Assembly (NCBI RefSeq): GCF_039621805.1 | Contig: NZ_CP155073.1 | Coordinates: forward strand, 2,728,001 to 2,792,000 | Reading direction: 5' to 3' | Source: Paraburkholderia sp. PREW-6R | Lineage (GTDB): Bacteria; Pseudomonadota; Gammaproteobacteria; Burkholderiales; Burkholderiaceae | DNA length: 64,000 nucleotides | Part shown: positions 8,436 through 17,811 of the stretch, piece after piece | Layout: each line of letters opens with the position of its first letter | Position numbering within the stretch: the stretch's first letter is position 1 | Notes under the pieces: generated by a model | The model's input: only the letters and a program-made list of their open reading frames with translations | Database searches by the model: none | Told to the model about the DNA's origin: nothing | Program-made: the position numbers and the translations under genes

Positions 8436-9983
8436 TCACCCAGCAGTAGCCGCCGACGCAGCCACCGGCGCGCTCGCCGCACCGTAATCGACCGGTGCAT
8501 CAGCCGGGCGCGGCTGGTCGCCGTTGTGCTCGATCCAGCCGCCGCCGAGCGCCTGGTACAACGTCACCAGATTCTGCAGACGCTCCATGCGCGCGGTGAT
8601 CAACGACTGCTGCGACGAATACAGATCGGTCTGCGCGGTCAGCACCGACAGATAGCTGTCGACGCCGTTCGTATAACGCAGGTTCGACAGATCGAGCCGG
8701 CGCTGTTCGGCAAACGTATTGCGCTCCAGCGACTCGATCTGCTGATCGTACGTGCCGCGTGCGGCGAGGCCGTCCGCCACTTCGCGGAAGGCCGTCTGGA
8801 TCGCCTTCTCATACGTGGCGATCTGGACGTTCTTCTGGATGTTCGCGAGATCGAGATTGGCCAGGTTCTGGCCGCCTTCGAAGATCGGCAGTGTGATCGA
8901 CGGTGCAAAACTCCATGCCGCCGAACCCGGCTTGAACAGGCCGCCGAGCGTCGGGCTCAGTGTGCCGAAGCTGCCGGTAAGCGACACTTTCGGGAAGAAC
9001 GCTGCGCGCGCCGCGCCGATATTCGCATTGGCCGCGAGCAGGTTTTCCTCGGCCTCCATGATGTCCGGACGACGCGTGAGCAGGTCGGAAGGCAAACCGG
9101 CCGGAATATCCGTGAGGAGATTCTGATTGTCCAGCGCCATGCCCGGCGGCAGATCCGCCGGCAGCGGCTCGCCGATCAACAGCACGAGCGCGTTGTCCGC
9201 CTGAGCCCGCAGACGCTGCTGCGACTGCAGATTGGCGCTCGCCTGCTCGACCACCGTTTGCGACTGACGCAGATCCAGTTCGGTGCCCGTGCCGTTGTCG
9301 AACTGGAGCTTTGTGATCCGGTACGACTCCTGCGCGGTCTTCAGCGTGTTCTGCGTGACCTTCAGCAGATCGTCGAGCTCCAGCACCGTGAGGTACTGGT
9401 TCGCAACCTGCGAGACCAGCGCGATTTCCGCCGCCTTGCGTGCCTGCGCGGTGGCCAGGTACTGCGCCAACGCCTGGTCCTTCAGGCTCTGGATCCGGCC
9501 GAAAAAGTCGATTTCCCACGACGCGTTCAGACCGACCGAATACGAGTTCGAGATGGTCTGGTCGAAGAACGACAGATCTCTCGGCGTGCGCGACTTGCTT
9601 TGCGATGCCGACGCGTCGAGCGTCGGGAGCAGACCCGCGCGCACGATGCGGAACTGCGCCGCCGATGCCTGCATGTTCAGCACCGACACGCGCAGATCGC
9701 GGTTGTTCTTCAACGCGACTTCGATCAGCTTCTGCATACGCGGATCGACGAAGAAATCGCGCCAGCCGATGTCGGCTGCCGCCTGGCCATTCGCGCTGCG
9801 CGAGGCGCCCGTCGTGCCGGGCTGCTGCTGACCCGGCTGGGTTGCGCCCGGCTGCGCGTCGTACACGCCGCCCGTCGGGAAGGTGCTCGTCACGGGCGGC
9901 GCCGGACGCTGGTACTTCGGCGCCAACGTGCAACCCGCTGCGAAGAGCGCGACTGCTACTGCAATCAGAGAGTGTTTTTGCAT
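8436..9983 (-). CDS. oprB: RND efflux outer-membrane lipoprotein (OprB/OprM type)
   Basis: 515-residue outer-membrane channel of the NodT/TolC-like OEP family. It completes a tripartite drug pump by linking the inner-membrane transporter to the outside. A lipoprotein signal peptide ends in LFAAGC (lipidated Cys about 18), followed by two OEP repeats in which the usual coiled-coil segments such as LTVLELDDLLKVTQNTLKTA are visible. The start ATG follows the transporter stop by one base, so translation is coupled; a longer in-frame start lies inside the transporter gene. The symbol follows the BpeAB-OprB system of Burkholderia, inferred from operon layout. Confidence 0.9.
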   Translation of the reverse strand: MQKHSLIAVAVALFAAGCTLAPKYQRPAPPVTSTFPTGGVYDAQPGATQPGQQQPGTTGASRSANGQAAADIGWRDFFVDPRMQKLIEVALKNNRDLRVSVLNMQASAAQFRIVRAGLLPTLDASASQSKSRTPRDLSFFDQTISNSYSVGLNASWEIDFFGRIQSLKDQALAQYLATAQARKAAEIALVSQVANQYLTVLELDDLLKVTQNTLKTAQESYRITKLQFDNGTGTELDLRQSQTVVEQASANLQSQQRLRAQADNALVLLIGEPLPADLPPGMALDNQNLLTDIPAGLPSDLLTRRPDIMEAEENLLAANANIGAARAAFFPKVSLTGSFGTLSPTLGGLFKPGSAAWSFAPSITLPIFEGGQNLANLDLANIQKNVQIATYEKAIQTAFREVADGLAARGTYDQQIESLERNTFAEQRRLDLSNLRYTNGVDSYLSVLTAQTDLYSSQQSLITARMERLQNLVTLYQALGGGWIEHNGDQPRPADAPVDYGAASAPVAASAATAG

Positions 9984-9984
9984 C

Positions 9985-12900
9985 TCAATGTCCGTCCTTG
10001 CCCGAGCCTTCGTCAGTCGACGCGCCCGCCGCCCCGCCGCCATCACGAGGATGGTGCTGGTCGTAATGAGCGAGCGCCACATCCGGGTCTTCTTTTTCGC
10101 CGCCGAACTTCGCGCGAATCACGACGAAGAACATCGGGATCATGAAAATCGCGAGGAAGGTCGCCGTCAACATCCCGCCGATCACGCCCGTACCAATCGC
10201 GTGCTGGCTCGCGGAGCCGGCGCCGTTACTGATTGCGAGCGGCATCACGCCGAGAATGAACGCGAGCGAAGTCATCAGAATTGGCCGCAACCGCAGACGC
10301 GCCGCTTCGAGCGCGGCCTCGACCGGTCCCATGCCTTCACCCTGCTGCAGCTCGCGGGCGAATTCCACGATCAGGATCGCGTTCTTCGCCGACAGACCCA
10401 CCGTGGTCAACAGACCCACCTGGAAGAACACGTCGTTCTCGAGTCCGCGCAGCGTGGCGGCCAGCAGCGCGCCGATCACGCCGAGCGGCACCACCATGAT
10501 CACCGAGAACGGGATCGACCAGCTTTCATACAGCGCCGCGAGACACAGGAACACGACGAGGATCGAGATGCCATACAGAATCGGCGCCTGCGAACCCGAC
10601 TGGCGTTCCTGCAGCGACAGACCCGTCCACTCGTAACCAATGCCCGCCGGCAGCTTCGCCACGAGCGCTTCCATGGCCGTCATGGCCTGACCGGTCGACT
10701 TGCCCGGTGCCGCCGCCCCCTGGATTTCCACCGCGGAAATACCGTTGTAGCGCTCCAGCTTCGGCGAACCGTAAGTCCATGTGCCGCTTGCGAACGACGA
10801 GAACGGCACCATGCCACCCGCCGAATTGCGCACGTACCATGCGTTCAGGTCTTCCGGCTTCATGCGGAACGGTGCATCGCCCTGCAGGTACACCTTCTTG
10901 ATCCGGCCGTCGGTGTCGAGGAAGTTGTTCACGTACTGCGACGCCCACGCGATCGAGAACGTCTGGTCGATCGTCGCCAGCGACACGCCGAGCGCCGACG
11001 CCTTCTCGTGATCGATATCCACCTTGAACTGCGGCGTATCGTTCAGGCCGTTCGGACGCACCTGCGCCAGGGTCGGATCTTTCGACGCGAGACCAAGCAG
11101 CATGTTGCGCGCTTCCATCAGCTTCTCGTGGCCGATACCCGCCCGGTCCTGCAGTTCGAAGTCGAAGCCCGCAGCCGTGCCGAGTTCTGGAATGGACGGC
11201 GGATTCACCGGATACACCAGCGCGTTCTTATAGCTGCCGAAGTGCATGAAGAGACGTCCCACCAGCGCCTGGACCTTCTGGTCCGAATGCTGACGCACCG
11301 AGTAGTCCTTCATCCGCACGAACACGAGACCCGCGTTCTGGCCGCGACCGGCGAAGCTGAAGCCGTTCACCGTGAAGGTCGATTCCACGATGCTCTTCTC
11401 GGTATTGAGCAGATAGTCGGAAATGTCCTTCAACGCCCTCGCCGTGGTTTCCTGCGTGGAGCCCGACGGCGTTTGCACCAGCACGAACATCGTGCCCTGG
11501 TCTTCGTCGGGCAGGAACGACTTCGGCAGGCGCACGAACAGCAGACCCACCGCGACGATCACCACCATATAGATGATGAGCCAGCGGCCCGAACGCTTGA
11601 TCACGTGCGCCACGCCCGAGTGATACTTGTCGCGGCTGCGGTTGAACGTGCGGTTGAACCAGCCGAAGAAGCCGGTGGTTTTTTCCTCGTGGCCCTTCTC
11701 GACCGGCTTGAGGATCGTCGCGCACAACGCCGGCGTCAGAATCAATGCGACCAGCACCGACAGCACCATTGCCGCCACGATCGTCAGCGAGAACTGACGG
11801 TAAATCGCGCCGACCGAACCGCCCGAGAATGCCACCGGCACGAACACCGCCGAGAGCACCAGTGCCACGCCCACCAGCGCGCCGGTAATCTGGTCCATCG
11901 CCTTGCGGGTTGCGTCACGAGGCGATAAGCCTTCCTCCTGCATCACCCGCTCGACGTTTTCCACCACCACGATCGCATCGTCCACCAGCAAGCCGATGGC
12001 GAGCACCAGCCCGAACATGGACAGCGTATTGATCGAGAAACCGACGATACCCATGATCGCGAACGTGCCCAGCAGCACCACCGGCACGGCGATCGTCGGG
12101 ATCAGCGTGGCGCGCAGATTCTGCAGGAACAGGTACATGACCAGGAACACCAGCACGATACCTTCGAGCAGCGTCTTGACCACTTCCTCGATCGACAGGC
12201 GCACGAACGGCGTGGTGTCGTACGGGTACTGCACGACCAGACCATGCGGGAAGTACTTCGACAGTTCGGCGACCTTCGCGCGCACCGCCTTGGCCGTGGC
12301 CAGCGCGTTCGCGCCCGTGGCGAGCTGAATACCGAAGCCTGCCGTCGGCTGACCGTTGTACTTGGTGTCGAAGTTGTAGTTTTCGCCGCCGAGTTCGATG
12401 TGACCCACGTCCTTGATCCGGACTTGCGAGCCGTCCGGGTTCACCTTCAGCAGAATGTTGCCGAACTGTTCGGGCGTGTTGAGCAGCGTGGCTTCCGTGA
12501 TGGTGGCCTGCAACACCTGACCCGGCACCGACGGCGTGCCGCCGAGCGAGCCGCCCGCAACCTGAACGTTCTGCGCCTGCAACGCCGCCTCGACATCGAC
12601 CGGCGTCAGCCCGAAGTTGGTGAGCCGGTTGGCGTCCAGCCAGATCCGCATCGCGTACTGCGAGCCGAACAGCGTCACCGTGCCCACACCGTCGATACGG
12701 CTGACCGGATCCTGAATGTTCGACGCGACGTAGTTCGCCAGGTCGTACTTGTTCATGCTGCCGTCTTCGGAGACGAACGCCATGACCAGCAGGAAGCTGC
12801 TGCTCGACTTCGTCACCTTCGTACCGAGCTGCTGAACGGCTTGCGGCAGCAGCGGCGTGGCGAGCTGCAGCTTGTTCTGTACCTGAACCTGCGCGATGTC

Positions 12901-13200
12901 AGGGTTGGTGCCGGCCGCGAACGTCAGCGTGATGGTTGCCGTACCCGAGTCGTCCGACGTGGACGACAGATACAGCAAGTGGTCGAGACCACTCATCTGC
13001 TGCTCGATCACCTGCGTGACGGTGTTTTCCACCGTCTTCGCCGATGCGCCCGGGTACGTTGCGCTGATCTGCACGGCCGGCGGGGCAATCGTCGGGTATT
13101 GGGCGATCGGCAATGTGAACACCGACGCGATACCCGCGAGCATCAGAATAATGGCGATCACCCATGCAAAAATCGGGCGATCGATAAAGAACTTTGCCAT
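9985..13200 (-). CDS. bpeB: RND multidrug efflux transporter, inner-membrane pump (AcrB/MexB homologue)
   Basis: 1071-residue proton-driven HAE1-family pump. The N-terminus [17 protein letters not shown] is typical of AcrB/MexB, and the proton-relay acid pair is present as GLLVDDAI (Asp 407-408). Two large periplasmic domains and 12 membrane segments are evident from the hydrophobic pattern. Length is slightly above E. coli AcrB because of a Pro/Gly/Ser-rich C-terminal tail after the last helix. It is the middle gene of a three-gene operon. Drug range cannot be read from sequence; BpeB of B. pseudomallei exports macrolides and aminoglycosides among others. Confidence 0.96.
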   Translation of the reverse strand: MAKFFIDRPIFAWVIAIILMLAGIASVFTLPIAQYPTIAPPAVQISATYPGASAKTVENTVTQVIEQQMSGLDHLLYLSSTSDDSGTATITLTFAAGTNPDIAQVQVQNKLQLATPLLPQAVQQLGTKVTKSSSSFLLVMAFVSEDGSMNKYDLANYVASNIQDPVSRIDGVGTVTLFGSQYAMRIWLDANRLTNFGLTPVDVEAALQAQNVQVAGGSLGGTPSVPGQVLQATITEATLLNTPEQFGNILLKVNPDGSQVRIKDVGHIELGGENYNFDTKYNGQPTAGFGIQLATGANALATAKAVRAKVAELSKYFPHGLVVQYPYDTTPFVRLSIEEVVKTLLEGIVLVFLVMYLFLQNLRATLIPTIAVPVVLLGTFAIMGIVGFSINTLSMFGLVLAIGLLVDDAIVVVENVERVMQEEGLSPRDATRKAMDQITGALVGVALVLSAVFVPVAFSGGSVGAIYRQFSLTIVAAMVLSVLVALILTPALCATILKPVEKGHEEKTTGFFGWFNRTFNRSRDKYHSGVAHVIKRSGRWLIIYMVVIVAVGLLFVRLPKSFLPDEDQGTMFVLVQTPSGSTQETTARALKDISDYLLNTEKSIVESTFTVNGFSFAGRGQNAGLVFVRMKDYSVRQHSDQKVQALVGRLFMHFGSYKNALVYPVNPPSIPELGTAAGFDFELQDRAGIGHEKLMEARNMLLGLASKDPTLAQVRPNGLNDTPQFKVDIDHEKASALGVSLATIDQTFSIAWASQYVNNFLDTDGRIKKVYLQGDAPFRMKPEDLNAWYVRNSAGGMVPFSSFASGTWTYGSPKLERYNGISAVEIQGAAAPGKSTGQAMTAMEALVAKLPAGIGYEWTGLSLQERQSGSQAPILYGISILVVFLCLAALYESWSIPFSVIMVVPLGVIGALLAATLRGLENDVFFQVGLLTTVGLSAKNAILIVEFARELQQGEGMGPVEAALEAARLRLRPILMTSLAFILGVMPLAISNGAGSASQHAIGTGVIGGMLTATFLAIFMIPMFFVVIRAKFGGEKEDPDVALAHYDQHHPRDGGGAAGASTDEGSGKDGH

Positions 13201-13218
13201 GAGGCGGGCTCCCTGTTA

Positions 13219-14451
13219 TTACGCGCCCGATGCAGCAGAGGCGGGTTGAGCCGTCTGCGCAGCACCGCTGGCGGCCGGCGCGCCTTGAGCGGACGCGTCG
13301 GAAGCGGGTGTGGCGGGAAGTTGCGCGGCAACCGTCTTGACCTGCATGCCGGGCTTGGCCTTGTCGGTACCCTGGACGATCACGCGGTCGCCGGCCTTCA
13401 GGCCGCTCTCGACCACCCAGTTCGAACCGTACGTGCCGGAGGTGACGAGCTGACGCAACACGACTTTGTCGTCGCTGCCGACAACCAATGCGGTCGGCTG
13501 ACCTTTCTGGTCGTGGGTGATGCCCACTTGCGGCACCACGAGCGCGTTCTCGTTCACGCCTTCCTGAATCCTCGCGCGCACGAACATGCCCGGCAGCAGC
13601 ACCTTGTCCGCGTTTTTGAAGATCGCGCGGATCGTGACCGAGCCGGTGCCCTGGTCGACCGTGACGTCCGTGAACTGCAGCTTGCCCTGCTCCGAATACG
13701 TGCGGCCGTCTTCGAGGATCAGCGACACCTTGGCGGCGTCCGGGCCGGTCGTCTTCAGCCGGCCTTCCTGTATCTCGCGGCGCAGTTTCAGGCCATCGAG
13801 ACTCGATTGCGTCAGATCGACATAGGTCGGGTCGAGCTGCTGAACGGTGGCCATCAGCGTGGCGGCGCTCGCCTGCACATAGGCGCCCGGCGTCACTTGC
13901 GAGATGCCGATCTGGCCGCTCACCGGCGAGGTCACGTCCGTGTAGCCGAGGTTGATCTGCGCCGTGTCCACCGCCGCCTTGCCGGCGGCGACGTCGGCCG
14001 CGGCCTGGCCTTCCGAGGCCACCGCGTTGTCGTAATCCTGCTTGCTGACCGCGTTGGCCGCCACCAGCACCTTGTAGCGGTTGGCCTGCGCGGTGGTCGA
14101 CACGAGGTTCGCCTGCGCCTTCGCGAGCGACGCCTTCGCGTTGTTCAGCGCGGCGATATACGGCGCCGGATCGATCTTGTACAGACGCTGACCTGCCTTG
14201 ACCTGGTCACCCTCCGTGAATTCGCGGCGCAGCACGATGCCGTCGACCCGCGCGCGCACTTGCGCGACGAGGAAAGCACTGGTACGGCCGGGGAGTTCGG
14301 TGACGACGGGCACGGCCGTCGGCTGGACAGTCACGACGCCGACTTCGGGCGTTTGCTGCGGCGGGGCAGATTGTTTTGGTCCGCACGCTGCCAGCAATAC
14401 GGCAGCCGTCGCGGCACTGATTAAGCGGAATGGAACCCGTTCGACGCGCAT
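13219..14451 (-). CDS. bpeA: RND efflux periplasmic adaptor lipoprotein
   Basis: 410-residue membrane fusion protein that bridges the inner-membrane pump and outer-membrane channel. A lipoprotein signal ends in LLAACG (Cys about 23). The order barrel-sandwich (VRARVDGIVLRR), helical hairpin (residues about 100-170), second lipoyl half (DVTSPVSGQIG) and beta-barrel is clear. The C-terminal 40 residues are Ala/Ser/Gln-rich and probably disordered. It is first in the operon, 18 bases before the pump gene, and is read away from the TetR gene upstream. MexA/AcrA are the reference relatives. Confidence 0.95.
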   Translation of the reverse strand: MRVERVPFRLISAATAAVLLAACGPKQSAPPQQTPEVGVVTVQPTAVPVVTELPGRTSAFLVAQVRARVDGIVLRREFTEGDQVKAGQRLYKIDPAPYIAALNNAKASLAKAQANLVSTTAQANRYKVLVAANAVSKQDYDNAVASEGQAAADVAAGKAAVDTAQINLGYTDVTSPVSGQIGISQVTPGAYVQASAATLMATVQQLDPTYVDLTQSSLDGLKLRREIQEGRLKTTGPDAAKVSLILEDGRTYSEQGKLQFTDVTVDQGTGSVTIRAIFKNADKVLLPGMFVRARIQEGVNENALVVPQVGITHDQKGQPTALVVGSDDKVVLRQLVTSGTYGSNWVVESGLKAGDRVIVQGTDKAKPGMQVKTVAAQLPATPASDASAQGAPAASGAAQTAQPASAASGA

Positions 14452-14720
14452 GGAGCGACCTCTGTCAAAGACTGAGAAGAAAAAGTGCGCGCATCCCTAC
14501 CCCGGGGACGACAGCACACACAGGCGTCTTGCGACGCTTGACCGGAAGCCCACGGATGCAAATCGAACCTGCATGGCATCCCGGGCGAAGATGCGCCAAG
14601 TCGGGGAAATGCGGCACGGCGCCACCCTACCAGCACGGCGCAAACAGCGTTTGAAAGGCAACAGTGACGGATATTAACCGGTCGTCACGGCTTGGGCTAT
14701 CCGATCGTGGGGTGCTATTA

Positions 14721-14744
14721 TATATACATCCACGAATGCATGTA
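14721..14744. promoter_or_regulatory. AcrR/BpeR-type operator in the divergent promoter
   Basis: A 24-bp imperfect inverted repeat with half-sites TATATACATCCA and CGAATGCATGTA (8 of 12 positions symmetric). Read on the minus strand it agrees with the remembered 24-bp E. coli AcrR site at 20 positions. It lies between the efflux operon and its TetR regulator gene, where an autoregulating repressor would bind. The TATATATA stretch beside it may include a -10 element. Confidence 0.7.
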
Positions 14745-14878
14745 AAAGAGCGTTTTAGTTCTCGCAGGGGACGGGGACCGCAGGATTGCTTCGGAATACA
14801 GTAGATAGTAGACAGAACGTCGCCGAGCGCTTCTGAAAGCGCTCGGGAAAACCCCAGAATCAGGGCAGGTCAAATCAA

Positions 14879-15520
14879 ATGGTCAGAAGAACCAAAGAAG
14901 AAGCGCTGGAGACGCGCAACAGCATTCTAGACGCGGCCGAGCGCGTATTTTTCGAGAAAGGGGTGTCCCGCACGTCGCTGGCCGACATCGCGCAGGCTGC
15001 GGGCGTCACGCGCGGCGCAATCTACTGGCACTTCGCACATAAAAGCGATCTGTTTACCGAAATGTTCGACCGTGTGCTGTTGCCGCTCGACGAACTCAAG
15101 GCCGCCTCGCAAGATCCCAACGAACCCGACCCGCTCGGCCGACTGATGGAAATCTGTGTGGTGTGCCTGCGTGACACGGCGAACGATCCACATCGGCGGC
15201 GCGTGTTCGACATCCTGTTTTTGAAGTGTGAACTGGTCGAGGAAATGGGCCCGGTCATGGTCCGCTATCAGACCAATATGCGCGAAGGGCTTGCCAAGAT
15301 AGAGGGCGGCCTGCGCAATGCCGTGTCGAAGGGTCAGCTTCCCACTGATTTCGACGCCAGGATCGCGGCGGCAATGGTGCACGCTTTCGTCAGCGGGTCA
15401 TTGCGAGACATGCTGTTTTTGCCCGACGCGACCGACTTCGGCGCGCACGCACGCCAAATGGTCGAGGCGCTGTTCGACGCGCTGCGGCTGAGCCCCGCGT
15501 TGCGCAAGGGCCCGGCTTAA
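14879..15520 (+). CDS. bpeR: TetR-family efflux repressor (BpeR/AcrR-like)
   Basis: 213-residue regulator. The N-terminal TetR helix-turn-helix covers residues about 10-56 and reads TSLADIAQAAGVTRGAIYWHF, close to AcrR/MexZ/TtgR; the rest is the ligand-binding domain. It is divergent from the RND operon, and a 24-bp AcrR-like operator lies between them, so it should repress the pump until a drug or metabolite binds. The assignment as BpeR rather than AmrR is from remembered sequence likeness. Confidence 0.9.
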   Translation: MVRRTKEEALETRNSILDAAERVFFEKGVSRTSLADIAQAAGVTRGAIYWHFAHKSDLFTEMFDRVLLPLDELKAASQDPNEPDPLGRLMEICVVCLRDTANDPHRRRVFDILFLKCELVEEMGPVMVRYQTNMREGLAKIEGGLRNAVSKGQLPTDFDARIAAAMVHAFVSGSLRDMLFLPDATDFGAHARQMVEALFDALRLSPALRKGPA

Positions 15521-15638
15521 ATCGTGTGAAGCTAAGGCGGCAGCGCAGGGTCTCGCCGCCGCATGAATGGCCACGGATTCACATCTGCGCCGCCGGCGAA
15601 TTGCCGCAATTCTTCAGTCGCGCGAAAAAAGACAACCT

Positions 15639-16418
15639 TCAGTGTTCGCTGATCCAGCGCGCGATATATAAAAGCAACGCCACCAGAAAGATCATCGCGG
15701 CCCACGCCCAGTTCGGCACCGCATGCGGACCCGATTCGCGATGCGACACGCCATGCGTGACGCCGTGCGACACGCCATGCGTGACGCCGTGCGACACGCT
15801 CGCCGCGCGCCCGATTACCCCGCTGTCATGCTCCACGCGGGCGCGCCGGGCCATGCCGCCCAGGCTGATCGGCCGCAAAAAAACGTGCTGGCGCCGCGCC
15901 GACGAACCGCCCGCCTCGTTGGACCCCTGCCCATGCTTGGCACGCACGACCGCGCTGAATTCGGCGAAGAAGTCGTCGGCGAGATCGTGCAGCGCCTTTT
16001 CCAGCTGACGGGTCGGAAGTTCGGCAAGCGGGCCGGAAGACGTTGCCCAGATTGCGTATTCGATATGTGTGCTGCGCCCGCGATCGGGATCGCCGCCTGA
16101 CGCTCCCTCCTCCGCGCGCAATCTCACTTCGATCTGACCGCGCAACGCGCCAATGCCTTCGGCACGCGCCTTGAAATTGATGGTCCGGCGCTGCGCGTCA
16201 GCCGGCCCGGAATCCTGGCCGGCCACATGAGCGCGCGTGTCGTAATGCGCGCGCAGCGGCCCGAGCGGCACCGTCATGCTTAACGCATATTCGCCGCGCG
16301 CGAGGCGTGTGAACGACTCGCAATGGTCGAGACTGGCCCGTAACAACGCAAGATCCTGCAGCGCGTCCCATACGACGGACGGCGCGAGCGGAATCCGCAA
16401 TGCGTCGCTCAGCTCCAT
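15639..16418 (-). CDS. CoxG-like SRPBCC protein with repeat and C-terminal membrane anchor
   Basis: 259 residues. Residues about 1-150 look like a CoxG (SRPBCC, carbon monoxide dehydrogenase subunit G) lipid-binding-like domain: it opens MELSDALRIPLAPSVVWDAL and continues with the usual beta-rich pattern. A low-complexity linker follows, including five tetrapeptides of the form [S/T]HGV at residues about 207-226, and then a single membrane helix (WAWAAMIFLVALLLYIARW) at the end. The ATG at 16418 has GGAGAG upstream. No CO dehydrogenase genes are near, so a role in CO oxidation is not supported. It follows the DUF427 gene by 24 bases, suggesting an operon. Confidence 0.75.
   Translation of the reverse strand: MELSDALRIPLAPSVVWDALQDLALLRASLDHCESFTRLARGEYALSMTVPLGPLRAHYDTRAHVAGQDSGPADAQRRTINFKARAEGIGALRGQIEVRLRAEEGASGGDPDRGRSTHIEYAIWATSSGPLAELPTRQLEKALHDLADDFFAEFSAVVRAKHGQGSNEAGGSSARRQHVFLRPISLGGMARRARVEHDSGVIGRAASVSHGVTHGVSHGVTHGVSHRESGPHAVPNWAWAAMIFLVALLLYIARWISEH
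15741..15800 (-). repeat. 12-bp tandem repeat (five units) inside the CoxG-like gene
   Basis: Five 12-bp units alternate between two forms on the plus strand, (a/g)tgcgacacgcc and atgcgtgacgcc, giving a 24-bp higher-order period. They encode the [S/T]HGV tetrapeptides in the linker before the membrane anchor. Confidence 0.85.
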
Positions 16419-16442
16419 GACAGTCTCTCCGATGAGTCGCAA

Positions 16443-16835
16443 TCAGGATGTCTGATCGATCCGGTCGACGCGCGAAGGGTAAAAAGCGAGATAGCCCTTG
16501 ATCTGCGAAGCCTGCTCGAACGGCTCTTCGTAACTCCAGACGGCGTTTTCGATCAGCCCGTCTTCGGTCAGCAGATGAAAATACGACGCGTCGCCCTTGA
16601 ACGGGCAATGGGTGGCGTGCGGCGAGCGCTGAAGGCGCGCCATGTTCACGTCCGCGCGCGGAAAATAGAACACGTCGGGCAGGCCCGTTTCGCTCAGTGT
16701 CAGCCCGGCATGGGTGTCGGCCATCGTCACCCCGCCATGAATGATGCGCACCCGGTGGCTGTTGCCGGTAATCGAGATGGTGTGGCCGCCCGCGCTTTCG
16801 CCGGGGTTCGCGTGAGGCATCAAGGCATCGCTCAT
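16443..16835 (-). CDS. DUF427 domain protein
   Basis: 130-residue protein of the DUF427 family, recognised by the DVFYFPRADV segment and the following CPFKGDASYFHL and VWSYEEPF blocks. The function of the family is unknown. The start at MSDALMPH has GGAG upstream; the frame is open for 33 more residues without family character. The next gene (CoxG-like) starts 24 bases after the stop. The product is probably cytosolic because no signal peptide or membrane segment is visible. Confidence 0.8.
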   Translation of the reverse strand: MSDALMPHANPGESAGGHTISITGNSHRVRIIHGGVTMADTHAGLTLSETGLPDVFYFPRADVNMARLQRSPHATHCPFKGDASYFHLLTEDGLIENAVWSYEEPFEQASQIKGYLAFYPSRVDRIDQTS

Positions 16836-16896
16836 GTCTCGGCTCCATGATGGTGGAAGAGTCAGTTCCAGTCGGCGTGCGGCCATGCAAACAGTA

Positions 16897-16921
16897 AAGC
16901 CACGGGGCGCGCCCGTGGCTT
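16897..16921 (-). terminator. Hairpin downstream of the small exported protein gene
   Basis: Inverted repeat AAGCCACGGG / CCCGTGGCTT with a five-base loop. On the minus strand it is followed by a short, interrupted T-rich run (TTTACTGTTT), so it is a moderate intrinsic terminator for the gene ending at 17041. Confidence 0.5.
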
Positions 16922-17040
16922 CATTATCGGCCAAACCGCCGTCGGCCGTGCGGCCTTCCTGCGCGATTTGCGGCCGCTGCCCCGGCCGCCGCAGGACCGC
17001 GCACGCGGGCCCCGCGACAGGCTCGCGCGCTCGAACGCGC

Positions 17041-17535
17041 TTACTGCGTATTCCAGTAGAACGCCGCCTTGGCGGTGCCCTTTGCCGGAATCGTCACTGC
17101 CTTGGTCTGGTCGTGATCCTTGTATTGCGCATGCACGGTATAGCGGCCCGGGCGCAGCTTCACGAGCATGTAAGGCCCGCGCGAATCGGCCTTCAGCACG
17201 TCGCTACCATGCGCGTCGACTATGCGCACGTGGACGTCGGCGAGAAAATCCGAGCCGGGTCCGGTAAAGCGCAGCGACAGCGGCCACTGGCTTTGCGCAT
17301 GCTGGAGCGCTTTGGATTCGTCGAGTCCGACGCCGCCCGACACGTACGATATGTCGCCTTGCTGCTGGATTTGCGGCAGACCACCGCCGTTGGCATTGCC
17401 CGCGCTGCTTTGATCGGTGGTCGATCCGCCGGTCACGTCGCTTGCCTGGGCGTACGCGCCGCCCGCCAGACTGAACGTGAGCGCCGCGCACACCGCGGCG
17501 GCTACGATCTTTCGCTGATTGCGTTGGGGTTTCAT
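17041..17535 (-). CDS. Small exported protein of unknown function
   Basis: 164 residues. A clear Sec signal peptide is present (basic MKPQRNQRK, hydrophobic core AAAVCAALTFSLAGG, cleavage after AYA). The mature part starts with a Gly/Ser/Asn/Gln-rich linker and ends in a beta-rich segment (LRPGRYTVHAQYKDHDQ) that resembles carboxypeptidase-regulatory-like or transthyretin-type periplasmic modules. AAGGAGGGA lies seven bases before the ATG. It sits downstream of the degP gene on the same strand, separated by a terminator. No enzyme motif is visible. Confidence 0.78.
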   Translation of the reverse strand: MKPQRNQRKIVAAAVCAALTFSLAGGAYAQASDVTGGSTTDQSSAGNANGGGLPQIQQQGDISYVSGGVGLDESKALQHAQSQWPLSLRFTGPGSDFLADVHVRIVDAHGSDVLKADSRGPYMLVKLRPGRYTVHAQYKDHDQTKAVTIPAKGTAKAAFYWNTQ

Positions 17536-17744
17536 CGATTCCCTCCTTGTTAAGGTCCTTGTCGCCCGGGGATGGACGCGGCGACGGTCGTGAGATTCGC
17601 CGCGATGAGCCCGGATCAGCCCAGACGCAACCTGCGTGCCACACGTCGGGCCGTACCGGCCGGAGACGACAGAAGACGGTTCGTCCGTCTGGCCGCTACC
17701 TGCCGCGTCGCCGCGCCTGGTTCGTGGCAAGCGCGACAGGGCCG

Positions 17745-17783
17745 AAAAAAAGCCGGTTGTGGCACATCGTGCAACGAACCGGC
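17745..17783 (-). terminator. Intrinsic terminator of degP
   Basis: On the minus strand a GCCGGTT/AACCGGC stem with an 18-base loop is followed immediately by seven T. It ends about 30 bases past the protease stop codon. Confidence 0.75.
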
Positions 17784-17811
17784 AAGCATTACGTTCAAAG
17801 CGCCTGACTGG

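Noticed and set aside
6986..8500. Long open frame on the minus strand opposite the NCS2 permease
   Set aside because: Antisense of a clear membrane protein; His/Arg-rich and runs into the 13-bp repeat.
8199..14424. Long plus-strand frames opposite the efflux operon
   Set aside because: Antisense of the RND genes with typical high-GC shadow composition.
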